A model generated the notes under the pieces. That model was not told the DNA's origin and made no database searches. It saw only the letters and a program-made list of their open reading frames with translations. The position numbers and the translations under genes were made by a program. Below, in pieces: positions 1-10,491 of a DNA stretch of 64,000 bases (the stretch's first letter is position 1; each line of letters begins with the position of its first letter). The stretch is from Lentinula raphanica. Lineage: Eukaryota; Basidiomycota; Agaricomycetes; Agaricales; Omphalotaceae. Where the stretch lies: positions 248,001 to 312,000 of the forward strand of contig JANVFP010000027.1 of the NCBI GenBank assembly GCA_027919835.1, in the 5' to 3' direction.

Positions 1-3000
1 ACCAAACCCTCTAAAACCTCTCAGACTGAAACTCCCGGCTCAAGGTAACGCAGGTGTGAACGCGCTTGACATCAAACATTCCCGACTCCCGAGTATCCTC
101 TATCTCCTTAACCTCCCTTCGTTCCACCGAGAGCAACACCTGAGACGATTCCCAGAGAGATACCACTATTCTGAGATGGAGAGGGAGACAGCCTGGTAGA
201 TTTGACCATCCCTAGCCTTGGATGTGTAGGTGTCCGGGGTTTTTGGTGTCGTCGTCGTTGAGGAAAGGGATTAGGTGTAGAATTCGAAGTGAGAGGACCA
301 ATAGGTACTTGCTGTGGTGGTTGTCTTTGTAGTCGGCATAGCAGTTGGTACATAAGGAGGAAGTGTGAGCCTAGGCGTAGGCGTAGGAAGTAATGAGATC
401 AAACAAGGTCGAGGTACCTAGTTCTCTCGCCGCCTCTTGCTTCTCCTTCACCTAATTATTCCGCTGGATGATAGGAGTAGGAGCAAGTGGAGGTGAACTT
501 CCCGCCGCACCGAAACGCCAACCCCACCAAACCCACTCAAAATCGACGGCGAAGACGACACAGATGACGGTGAAAATATTCCTGAGGTGTGGAACGTTCC
601 GTGTGCTGGTATAGGGTACAGGTGCCGGTACGTTCACAGGAGGTGCAGGTGAGTAGGTGAGGCCGCAGCTGCAGGTATCCTGGTCGTGGTCGTGGTGAAA
701 GGTGCGAAACCGGGACCGCCAAACGAGGGTGATAGAGGACGTGTTTCGCGAATACAGGAGTGGGAATGGGAAGTGAACGTGTGGGTGTGAAGGTATTTCC
801 AAAGCCTGGAGCCCAAGGTTAAAGCTGGAGCCTGGTACTGAGCATGAGTCGAAGCGGAAACCTGAGGAGGACGAGGAGGACTCCGATGAATTGTCGTTGT
901 CGTTGTCGTCGGAGATGGAGATACAGAGATGAAAAGTCGTCCAGAAATAGATGCAGATGCCGGAGGCAGGTGCGATGCCTGTATCGATAGAATAACATCA
1001 GAATTGTACGCTCAGAATTCATATCGAATCCAAGAATACCGAGCTCAAAAGCTGGACTCACCAGACGAACAACATCCCGCGGCACCCCTTTCGTTTCCCC
1101 TTCCCTGCTCTCTTGTCTCTCCCTTCTTTCCTTCCTCCACCTCCGAGCCCTCTACCCGGAGCCCAGTGTATGAACAACACAGCAGGTATAGAGTACCTTT
1201 GCCTTTCATCACACCGACACCGAAACCCCTGGACCGCCTCGAGTCACCAACATCCGCACCTTCCTCTCTAGCGTTGCCTTGAGTCCTTCAATCGAGGTGT
1301 GTTCGACTGGATTTGGGTTCTAACTAGAGTTCACGAGTGCTGAATTTACTCGGGTCTACTTGTTCGCTCTAACCCGAAACCAAACTCGACTCGAAACCCA
1401 AACTGTGTGTATCAGGGTTGTCCAAATGAATCTCGAAACGGCCCTCTTTTCCTTTCTTTCTACTCCCTATTCTCGTTTTGGCCACAGATACTGGACACAC
1501 CGAACTATCTGTAGATCCATGTCGTGGTTGGGTTGACGGAGGGGTTGAAGGGGGATCCAGAGGGTGAAGGATGAAACGAGGTGAATGTGGGCTGGGGATG
1601 GTGAGTTAAGGAGGGAGGGCGGGTGGAGGGGTGTAAGGCAGACTAGAGGGGTGCGGACGGACGCGAGGAAGAGTGGGAAGAGCAAAGTTCACCAGTCGTT
1701 TCCAATGAACGGTCATCGGTGATGGCTCGTATTGGCTATCAAGGAATTGGCATGCGCGAGTAATCCATTTTGATAAGGGAGATGACAAATTTGCATTCAG
1801 TTTCGCAGTATTTGACGAGCTGGAGGTGAATGAGAAATGAGGAGGGTGTATGAGGAAAGGGATGTGAACGGTGTATCGTATAATACGGGCATTGAGAAAT
1901 CTGCGTGACACTGCGTGCCGATGCGTGCCAGTGCGTGCCAAGCGTGAAGCATACGCCTTCCCACGAGAAACTTCACCTATCTCTACTGCATACTTCCTGG
2001 CTAGCCCAAGACGGGCAAGGATCAAGAGAGCTGAGGAGACGTCGTTCAAGTTTGGCTCAGACAGGTTCAGGATGAAGCTGGCAATGTGTAATGTGAGTAA
2101 ACACCGGTTTAACTTGATCAATGCCCTGTTTGCTGAGGCTTTGTTTTCACAGTTTGTAGCGGGTTTATAGCCTTTTACCGTACCTTCCCATCCTCCTTGT
2201 ATAATCTGTTTCTGAATCTCACTGCTACCACTGCTACTGGACACACTCAGAACTTTGCATTCATCTTGAGTGTTGAACATTGTGTGGACATCAAGACTGG
2301 CGCATCTTACTCCTATTATCATCTCAGGCTCGCTTGCCTTTGCCTGCTCACTCCTCATCGTCTACACCACTAGGACATGCCAGTTTTTGCTAGTGCACTC
2401 ACAAACTTACGCCATGACAGTCTCATGCATGTGCACGCAACGATACGCAACGATACGCAATGACACACATGATGCGCAACGACACGCAACGACACGCAAC
2501 GGACGCGCAGCGCACCCGGCAGGGATCGGCAGTGACACGCAACATGATCGGCAGCTCACGGCAACGACGCACTGCGCGCAGCGGCACAGCATACACTGCA
2601 GTTATCGCCCAGTGGCCAGTGCCCACCCTTTTCACTTCTGCAGTATCCTCTTATGATTTATTTCTTGTCCTCATTCTCATCACTCCATCCTTCATTCCTG
2701 AATCACAACCTCCTCCTAGATCTACTGGTTCTTGGAGTGTATCAAATGTTTCTACCGTGGATTTATTGAAGTAATGATTGACTCTTGACATATTACTTGG
2801 GTGTCAGAGAACACCTTAATTTAACCTCATTGCCTGACAATGCCTGAGATCAGGAAAAAGACAACTCTAGTGGTGTAGCATCAATGCGGTACTCAGGTAC
2901 TAAGTGCTAATGACCTGTTGAACGGGAACCACATGCAAGTGATGACATCGACACGCACTGACATGCATCAGCACGCATCGACACGCAGCGTCACGCTAAA

Positions 3001-3200
3001 TTTCCTATGCCCGTATAGTACGTACCTTTTCCCAAATCTCATCTCGTCCTTCCTGATTATCCGCTTTCTCTTAAGAAGGCCTCTTCTTGATCTTTCGTGT
3101 ATTGCGTGTCCCGGAGGCTGGAACTAGAGCAAGCTCCAGGTCCTCGTCCAATTCCAATTCCTCTTCCTCATGACTACGGTTGCCGGATAGTTCATGGTCA
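1..3200. repeat. Diverged low-complexity segment, copy A of three
   Basis: No convincing gene is visible; the open frames are short, Ser/Pro/Arg-rich and unsupported. The segment matches two others in this window in the same order. About 560-730 resembles 17040-17180, including the shared block CCGCCAAACGAGGGT. About 1055-1145 resembles 16160-16245 (pyrimidine-rich stretch after TGGACTCACCA). About 1350-1380 resembles 16376-16405, and 1510-1640 resembles 16495-16640 and 17590-17720. About 3085-3155 resembles 18005-18070. The collinearity suggests old segmental copies of one locus, perhaps with a decayed minus-strand Ser/Pro-rich gene. The duplication is seen directly; its origin is inference. 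Confidence 0.55.
2433..2512. repeat. Short tandem repeat, units of about 10 bases
   Basis: Imperfect tandem units of the type ACGCAACGAT or ACGCAACGAC are interrupted once by a CACACATGATG spacer. The tract lies in otherwise non-coding sequence. A looser run of similar ACGCA/TCGACA units recurs near 2945-2995. Confidence 0.6.
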
Positions 3201-4554
3201 AATTGAGCCGGAAGAATTTTTTCTCTGCTTATAGAGGCTTATAGGCAGTGATTTGCTCCTCCCAGAGCGAGTGCAGCTGCATTCACATACACAGAAGTAG
3301 ATTTGAACTACTCAGGCATGGTGTATTGTGTAGTAGTGTCAGCGTAAACAAGGCAGTGTCTACCTGAGGATCTTTCATTGTCAACTTGTAAGCAAAAAAA
3401 AATGTGGCAGGAATCCTCAATGGTGCGAGCGTCGCTGCAAGAAATTGTAGTAGACAGGGTGCTGAGCGTATATGAGGCGGCGAGAAGTATGTAGCAGCGA
3501 GATACATTCTAATTTATGACAATCAAATTGAATTGGTACCAAAGATTGAGAAAATGTTTGTGCCCAGTGAGTAGCGGTTGGTTATGTTCTGGAGTCTCTT
3601 CGATGTCTTTGGATTGGAGACTGGGACTTGGAGAGGCCATTGTAATAGGCGATGAAGTTGAGGCCAACAACCACGCCAGCTTTCCTCAAGTCAATGACAT
3701 TTTACTGAGACGTTACTTAGGTATTAGTTACAACTATGATTACATTACTTGAGTCCAAGCAAGAACAAAGTAAGAACATCCAGGCAAGTAAGCCTCAAGT
3801 AAAGGAACGAATGATAAGTGTAAGTAAAATAATAAGTAAGAACATCCAGCACCCGTAGCTGTAGGAGCTTCGCGAAGTAGTCCGATAAGTCTCGAAGATT
3901 ACTTCGCAAAGTAACCCGAGTGGCTCTCGAAGCTCAAAAAACCCTTTTGGGCAGGCCAGTAGGGCTCCGGGGGGTGCTCGGCTATTTAGTATATTTATTA
4001 ATATTCAATAATTCTTTTATTATTTAATAGGTATATTATAATAAATCTACTTCGCGAAGCTATGCTGCACTTCGCGAAGTGACTACGTTTACGACAATCA
4101 TGAAATCAGGTAAATTAGGGTTACATCATTATATCATTGATTTCCTTTTTGGGTTATGGTATTTTTGAATAGAAAAATGCATGTTATGATATCATTGATT
4201 TTGGGATGCTAAAAATCACAGATGAATCCAAAAATGGCTGTAGGGAGGCACTGGCTACCTCAGGCACATCAAAATTGCCTAAAAAGGAAATTGGTCCAAA
4301 AATAGAACTTGATCTCATCAGGTAGCAAAAAATCTGAAAAAATCATGAAAAATACTCAAAAAATTCAGGGTCACCTCAATGGCCCTGAAAACGCAAAATA
4401 AAAAAAAATACGCGACAAGTGTAAAAATTTTTATCACTCCAAATCATACCAGATCCTCTATACATTTAGTATATATGATGTACATGCTATTTTTAGCACC
4501 CCTGGTACACTCAGATACTCAGAATGGCTTATATCATTCAATATATTCAGCACA

Positions 4555-4960
4555 CTCAATGCTTATTATACTTAACACACTTAACAATGAAAAAACTCAG
4601 AATAGTAGTAATGTATATCATACTCAACACACTCAACAATGAAAAACCTCAAAATAGTGTTCATGTGTATTATACTTAACACACTTAACACACTTAACAA
4701 TGAAAAAACTCGGAATAGTAGTAATGTATATCATACTCAACACACTCAACAATGAAAAAGCTCGAAACAGTGTTCATGTGTATTATACTTAACATACTCA
4801 ACACACTTAACAATGAAAAAACTCAGAACAGTGCTCATGTGTGTTACACTTAACACACTTCATCAATCAATATAACATACTTAACAATCAAAAACTTGGA
4901 GTAGTGTTATCACACATTATACTTAACACACTTCATCAGTAAGTATAACATACCTTCAAT
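4555..4960. repeat. Tandem array in the left arm of the fold-back element
   Basis: Units of about 55-60 bases built on ACACTTAACAATGAAAAA followed by CTCAGAATAG or GTGTTCATGTG variants are repeated about six times. The mirror copy lies at about 5760-6180 in the right arm, with a slightly different number and order of units. Confidence 0.7.
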
Positions 4961-5018
4961 AGGACATTGTTATACTATGACACACTTATAACAACGAGTT
5001 TTCGGCGCTTATGGGCGC

Positions 5019-5222
5019 TTATTTGGGGTTTTCGAGACGAAATTCATTAATAGCACACTCAATAATTTTTGTGTGGGCTCTATATTGTGTCAGGATGTTG
5101 TCTATATCATATTCCTCTAGATATAATTCGGAGAACTCGAAAATACAACCTGTGTGGCTAGCTATACTATAATCTTTTGTAATATAACAGTGTTTTATGT
5201 AAATGACAGTGCATACACCCAT
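5019..5222 (-). CDS. Short hypothetical ORF in the left arm
   Basis: A 67-codon frame ending shortly before the arm's AT-rich array. It contains the run FEFSELYLEEYDIDNILTQY and resembles no family I recognise. The same protein is encoded in mirror image by the right arm at 5492-5704 with only a few substitutions, mostly near the N-terminus. Either it is a genuine small element-encoded protein, or the frame survives only because the arms are young. No start context or partner gene supports expression. Confidence 0.3.
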   Translation of the reverse strand: MGVCTVIYIKHCYITKDYSIASHTGCIFEFSELYLEEYDIDNILTQYRAHTKIIECAINEFRLENPK

Positions 5223-5491
5223 GTTATGAAGTCAAACTGCTGCTGGGTCATGAAAAGAGTCATCCTATAACCTATTCTATGTTAACTCTATGTGATACAG
5301 CCAAGAGATTTGTAATGGGGGTCATTGAATATGACATCTATTGTTACATGTAAGTGTAGACATCTATAGTGTACATGAAACATGTACATGTATATCACAG
5401 AGTCTAACCTTTATGATAGCTATCTGAATCATGTACAAACACTGCCAGTAGACTGTAGGAGTGCTTTCCTGATGGACCAGCATCAGTATAC

Positions 5492-5704
5492 TTGCATTAC
5501 ATGGACATATGCATTGGCATTTACATAAAACACTGTTATATCACAAAAGATCATAGTATAGCTAGCCACACAGGTTATATTTTTGAGTTCTCCGAATTAT
5601 ATCTAGAGGAATATGATATAGACAACATCCTGACACAATATAGAGCCCACACAAAAATTATTGAGTGTGCTATTAATGAATTTCGTCTCAAAAACCCCAA
5701 ATAA
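5492..5704 (+). CDS. Short hypothetical ORF in the right arm
   Basis: A 70-codon frame that mirrors the left-arm ORF at 5019-5222. The shared part begins at IYIKHCYITKD and runs to the stop, with substitutions such as Tyr/Cys and Lys/Glu. Divergence before that marks the transition from arm to unique centre. Function unknown; coding status doubtful. Confidence 0.3.
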   Translation: MHYMDICIGIYIKHCYITKDHSIASHTGYIFEFSELYLEEYDIDNILTQYRAHTKIIECAINEFRLKNPK

Positions 5705-6884
5705 GCGCCCATAAGCGCCCAAAACTCGTTGTTATAAGTGTGTTATAGTATAACAATGTCCTATTGAAGGTATGTTATACTTACTGATGAAGTGTGTTAA
5801 GTATAATGTGTGATAACACTACTCCGAGTTTTTGATTGTTAAGTATGTTATATTGATTGATGAAATGTGTCAAGTGTGTTGAGTATGTTAAGTATAATAT
5901 ATATGAACACTGTTCTGAGGGTTTTCATTGTTAAGTGCATTATGTGTGTTGAGTATAACACACATGAACACTGTTTCGAGGTTTTTCATTGTTGAGTGTG
6001 TTGGGTATGAAATACATTACTACTATTCCGAGTTTTTTCATTGTTAAGTGTGTTATGTGTGTTAAGTATAATACACATGAACACTGTTTCGAGGTTTTTA
6101 ATTGTTGAGTGTGTTGAGTATGATATACATTACTACTATTCTGAGTTTTTTCATTGTTAAGTGTGTTAAGTATAATAAGCATTGAGTGTGCTGAATATAT
6201 TGAATGATATAAGCCATTCTGAGTATCTGAGTGTACCAGGGGTGCTAAAAATAGCATGTACATCATATATACTAAATGTATAGAGGATCTGGTATGATTT
6301 GGAGTGATAAAAATTTTTACACTTGTCGCGTATTTTTTTTTATTTTGCGTTTTCAGGGCCATTGAGGTGACCCTGAATTTTTTGAGTATTTTTCATGATT
6401 TTTTCAGATTTTTTGCTACCTGATGAGATCAAGTTCTATTTTTGGACCAATTTCCTTTTTAAGCAATTTTGATGTGCCTGAGGTAGCCAGTACCTCCCTA
6501 TAGCCATTTTTGGATTCATCTGTGATTTTTAGCATCCCAAAATCAATGATATCATAACATGCATTTTTCTATTCAAAAATACCATAACCCAAAAAGGAAA
6601 TCAATGACGTAATGATGTAACCCTAATTTACCTGATTTCATGATTGTCGTAAACGTAGTCACTTCGCGAAGTGCAGCATAGCTTCGCGAAGTAGATTTAT
6701 TATAATATACCTATTAAATAATAAAAGAATTATTGAATATTAATAAATATACTAAATAGCCGAGCACCCCCCGGAGCCCTACTGGCCTGCCCGAAAGGGT
6801 TTTTTGAGCTTCGAGAGCCACTCGGGTTACTTCGCGAAGTAATCTTCGAGACTTATCGGACTACTTCGCGAAGCTCTTACAGCT

Positions 6885-7235
6885 TCAGCTGGAAGTAAAT
6901 TATCCTGGGGTTATCACCAATAACGGCTTCTAGAAAACACACAGACCTTTGCTGGGATATTACTTCAGCAAAGTATAAAAGGATGTGGCTACTTTGTCTG
7001 GAATATTACGTCAGACAGGTAATCACAGTTGTTGCAAGGCTGGGATGGACTTCAGGCAATGAACAAAGAGCAATCACAAAGCTGGGTTGGACATCAGTCG
7101 ATGGATTGAGTATAAAGGCTTGCTGGGATGGACTTCAGACAAGAAAAACACAAAGTGCAGTCAAAAGATGTAGAATCAACAGTGGGTAGGTGGGGGTACA
7201 AGAATAACTAGTCTAGGGTACAAACAAGTTTCTGG
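6885..7235. other. Intergenic, with weak internal repeats
   Basis: No credible gene. The phrase GCTGGGATGGACTTCAG and variants recur three times between about 7035 and 7140 with roughly 45-60 base spacing, which looks like a decayed tandem repeat. Confidence 0.4.
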
Positions 7236-7309
7236 GGTGTCTTATATACCAATCTACAATGCCTCATGGATACCTCATGTATGCCTTGTGTATGCCTCAT
7301 GTGTGCCAC

Positions 7310-7545
7310 ATGTATCCAGCATACCACATGTATGCCACATGTATGCCTCATGTATACCACATGCATGCCACATGTACACCTCATGTATACCACATGCATG
7401 CCACATGTACACCTCATGTATACTACATGCATGCCACATGTACACCACATGTACACCACATGTATACCACATGTACACCACATGTATACCACATGTATAC
7501 CACATGTACACCACATGTACACCACATGTACACCACATGTACAGC
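7310..7545. repeat. 12-base minisatellite CATGTAYACCAC
   Basis: More than fifteen near-perfect units of CATGTACACCAC or CATGTATACCAC are arranged head to tail, with degraded units (CATGCATGCCAC, CATGTACACCTC) towards the left edge. The repeat keeps all three frames open on both strands, so the long frames here (for example 7237-7614) are artefacts. GCCTCATG-type half units extend the decayed array to about 7260 and 7600. Confidence 0.9.
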
Positions 7546-7639
7546 CTCATGCCCTGGATTTGCCTCATGGACTGCATCATGGACTGCCTTATGGGTTGCC
7601 TCATGTTGTCCTGAGTCATATTGATTTGTCTTGTGTTCT

Positions 7640-8519
7640 GTGAGTTATAATGGTGATTGTTGAGTTGCTGAAATAAATATTCTGGAGTTTTGTAGTACTG
7701 TAGGGAAATAGGCTGGCAAAGGTGGAATGAGATCCTGGTTTTAGGCAGGCAATGCAAAATGCCTGATTCCTGACAAATCTCTGGTGTCTTTGAAAAACCT
7801 CTGGTCAGGGGTATTTTTCCTGATGTACTGTCAACTGCAACTTCAACAACTTGAAGAAAGACACCCAATGACCATTCTCTCATGGATATCATCTATTTCT
7901 GCTCCATAGAGCCTGCTGAGAACCAATTGGAATAGAGATTCAAGTGAGGAATGAAAAGCAGGTGCATTCATGATATTCTGATATTGCCAAAGTCTTCAGT
8001 ATTGATGTCACTTTCTAGCTGGCTCCTGCTGGCTCTACCTATGTGCTATCATCCAAACTATGAGATTACTTCCAGTCTCACGCTGTCCATAATGTTCTCT
8101 AATCTTGGCAGCAGCGCTCACTGCTTGTTCTCATTGTGTAACATTTGTTGAATTACTTGTTCAATTCCCAATTTTCCTTCATATCATGCAGAGCAGTCAT
8201 CTATGCTATCTCAACTCAAATATATACAGTATACATATGTACATCTTCTGTATTTTGAGATATATATTGTGTATATTGAAGGGAATTGAACGTTAATGAA
8301 CGGTAACAACAGTGAACCAGTGTGATGTATGAGTGTCAGATGGGCGCCTTCATTTTTTTTTTTTTGGTTTTTCCACAAAGTTATGAAAAGCGCTGTAATG
8401 ACTCAAACTAATTCTGTCGAAACACAGGATAGGCCTAGGCTCCTTCCAAAGTCATTTTCCTCTAGACAAGCCTGACATCAGACAAACTAGTATCCTAAGT
8501 AAGTACACAATATAACTAG
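7640..8519. other. AT-rich intergenic sequence
   Basis: No gene is supported. The stretch next to 8519 may continue the Copia LTR that is interrupted by the hAT element, because it joins directly onto 9231 once that element and one target copy are removed. Confidence 0.35.
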
Positions 8520-9230
8520 TAGAGGTGTTCACAAGTGCATACTTGAGTGTACTTGCTACTCATGATATGAATATTTGTCACCAAAAATCAGCAACTGTGA
8601 CTCAAGTCTATACTCGAGTGTTTGTAAGTAACAGACACTCAAGTGCGAGTGTCATGAATAATCAATGTAATTCATTCAAATTGTGACTCAACTATCTGCT
8701 CAGATATACTAAGGAAACACTCGCCAGTATTTAAAAATACTCATTCATTGTTTGATTTTATATCTTAAAGTAGAATAAACTAACAAATATACTGTTATAC
8801 AGACTTGCCAACAGGGGGAATTGAACTTTGAAAGCATTTAAAGGAAGGACTTTGACCTTAATGCAGAGTTGATCATGTGGCATTCTACATACTAACATTA
8901 TTGCAGATGATGTCATTACTTTTTTTTCTCTAGTAATGATGTCATTTGCTCCAAGGATATAGCCGCAGCTGAAATTTCAGCTCTGGTCATGGCTGTGCTA
9001 ATTCTGAATTGCTGATATATATACAGCCACTAAAGAAAGTCATGTGCAAAGCCAATAGTAAAAGTACTCAGGAGTACAGGAGAATACTTGTGAATAAATT
9101 GCACCAGTACTTGTCAACATGATTTGAAGATTGTAACTCAAGTATACACTCATGCTACAAGTACACTTGTATAATTAAAACACTTGACTTGTGAGTATTT
9201 GGCAACACTTGCCATTCGTGAGCATCTCTA
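8520..9230. mobile_element. Non-autonomous hAT-type element
   Basis: Ends read TAGAGGTGTTCAC at the left and TAGAGATGCTCAC in reverse complement at the right, the typical hAT start. Immediately outside are ATAACTAG (8512-8519) and ATAACTCG (9231-9238), an 8-base target duplication with one mismatch, as expected for hAT insertion. The 711-base interior has no transposase frame and holds sub-terminal phrases such as ACTTGAGTGTACTTG. It is therefore a MITE or deletion derivative needing a transposase elsewhere. Confidence 0.75.
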
Positions 9231-9240
9231 ATAACTCGGA

Positions 9241-9556
9241 TGAGAGTGAGTACAAGCAGGACTCTAAGTAAGGAGAGAAAAGATGTACCCTCAGAACGTA
9301 GCAGGGTTCTGAGGGGAAGTTTTGGAACATGTTCAATTTATAAGCAAGAGAAAATTGTAAGAGAAAATTTCATATATGCATATGACTATGACTCAAGTCT
9401 AAATCACAGGAACACCTCAAAACACTACCTTGAAACTGATGCTGCAGGCTGTACATATGGAAGTATATGTGAAGTGTTGGGATTGAAGTGTGAGTATATG
9501 CACATACTCAGAACGCCAAATGACCACTTGCTATGCACAACTTGCATTTGTTTGAC
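9241..9556 (-). repeat. Putative Copia LTR (part)
   Basis: On the minus strand the Copia coding remnant ends in a purine-rich GGGGGAG, followed at once by TGTCAAACAAATGC, the expected polypurine tract and LTR start. The left boundary is uncertain. A TG...CA unit of about 316 bases would end at 9241, but the LTR may instead continue across the hAT insertion into sequence left of 8519. Confidence 0.45.
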
Positions 9557-9920
9557 ACTCCCCCTGGCATTCTGAATACCACCAATTTAGACCAAGAGCC
9601 AATACAATTTGCCAATGTTTGTTTTTAGGTAGCGATTTTGTCATAATGTTTGCAAGGTTTTGGTTGCTTTGGACTAGATGAATGGAGACTTTTCTGCAGG
9701 CAACCATGTCTCAAATGAAGTGATATTGAATGTCAATATGTTTAAAAAAATTGTGTTCCTTGTTGGTTTCTGACAAGCTGATAGCTCCTAAGTTATTGCA
9801 GAAGATATCAAGTGCATTGTCACCAACTCACCAAGGCCAAGGTCAACTTCATCCAACCAGCTACCAGTCCATTTAACAGAGATTGTTCCTGTTCTCTGGT
9901 GCTTATTGTACTTTGTTAGC
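9557..9920 (-). pseudogene. Copia-type pol remnant (RNase H / 3' end)
   Basis: Minus-strand translation gives the C-terminal end of a Ty1/copia polyprotein. A segment near 9790-9830 matches the conserved block before KHIDIQYHFI. It is followed after an in-frame TGA by a stretch ending NLANIMTKSLP, the equivalent of the family's ADxxTKxLP, and then the last residues before the polypurine tract. No integrase or intact reverse transcriptase is present, and the similarity fades beyond about 9920. This is a dead, truncated copy. Confidence 0.65.
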
Positions 9921-10491
9921 TTCTACAGAAATTTGTATTCCAATAGCACTGCCCCATCACAAACTATTAGGACCTCAAATGAATGAAATTGTATTTGTCA
10001 ATTTCTATTGTAAGACATTTAGTTAAGTGAAGGAAATATGAAAATCTCTCTTTCTTTTTTTTGTTGGTATTGCATAGTTGTTACTACCTTATTGTATGTT
10101 TTATACCTTTTTATTTATTGAAATTATAAGTATATATTTAGTCATGTTTCTTTAGGTAATCAATACTACAGTTGTATTCTACCTTATTTATACAATTACC
10201 TAGGTTCCTATAGCCTGAGTCTTTCAGAACAACTGCACTCATACACCTAATGTCATACAGCATGTGTTACATGTGGAACTCGATCCATCTGATATTCATC
10301 TATAGCAATTGTAGCTAAACTCATTTCAGCCTGCCATATTTCAACAACAAAGAACCTAATTCTATCATTGTCAAACCAATTATTTTAGCATCTGATTCTT
10401 CATTTCATTAACAACTTGAAATTGGATAAATCCCTTCTGTGGGAGCTCATAATTAAGAGTTTAGTACAAGATACTATATTTTCAAGTTTTT
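9921..10491. other. AT-rich intergenic, 3' side of the NLR gene
   Basis: No gene is visible. The sequence is AT-rich with poly-T runs and no clear repeat structure. It includes the probable terminator region of the minus-strand NLR gene. Confidence 0.4.

Larger units (their letters stand above)
3857..6884. mobile_element. Fold-back transposable element with about 1.35 kb inverted arms
   Basis: The left arm (about 3857-5210) is repeated in reverse complement at about 5505-6884, enclosing a unique centre of roughly 300 bases. Ends read AGCTGTAGGAGCTTCGCG at the left and AGCTGTAAGAGCTTCGCG in reverse complement at the right. Several copies of the palindrome ACTTCGCGAAGT lie near each end. The arms are almost identical, differing by scattered substitutions and a repeat-number change in the internal tandem array, which implies a young insertion or arm homogenisation. 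No transposase is encoded, so it is probably non-autonomous. I could not find a convincing target-site duplication; a direct repeat AAGTAAGAACATCCAG (about 3767 and 3834) lies just outside the left end. Confidence 0.85.

Noticed and set aside
1606..2358. 250-codon minus-strand frame in copy A
   Set aside because: Collinear with non-coding copies B and C, where the frame is not kept, and no recognisable domain.
7237..7892. Several overlapping 100-200 codon frames on both strands
   Set aside because: They are created by the 12-base minisatellite, which leaves all frames open; no domain, and composition is only His/Met/Cys/Tyr-type repeats.
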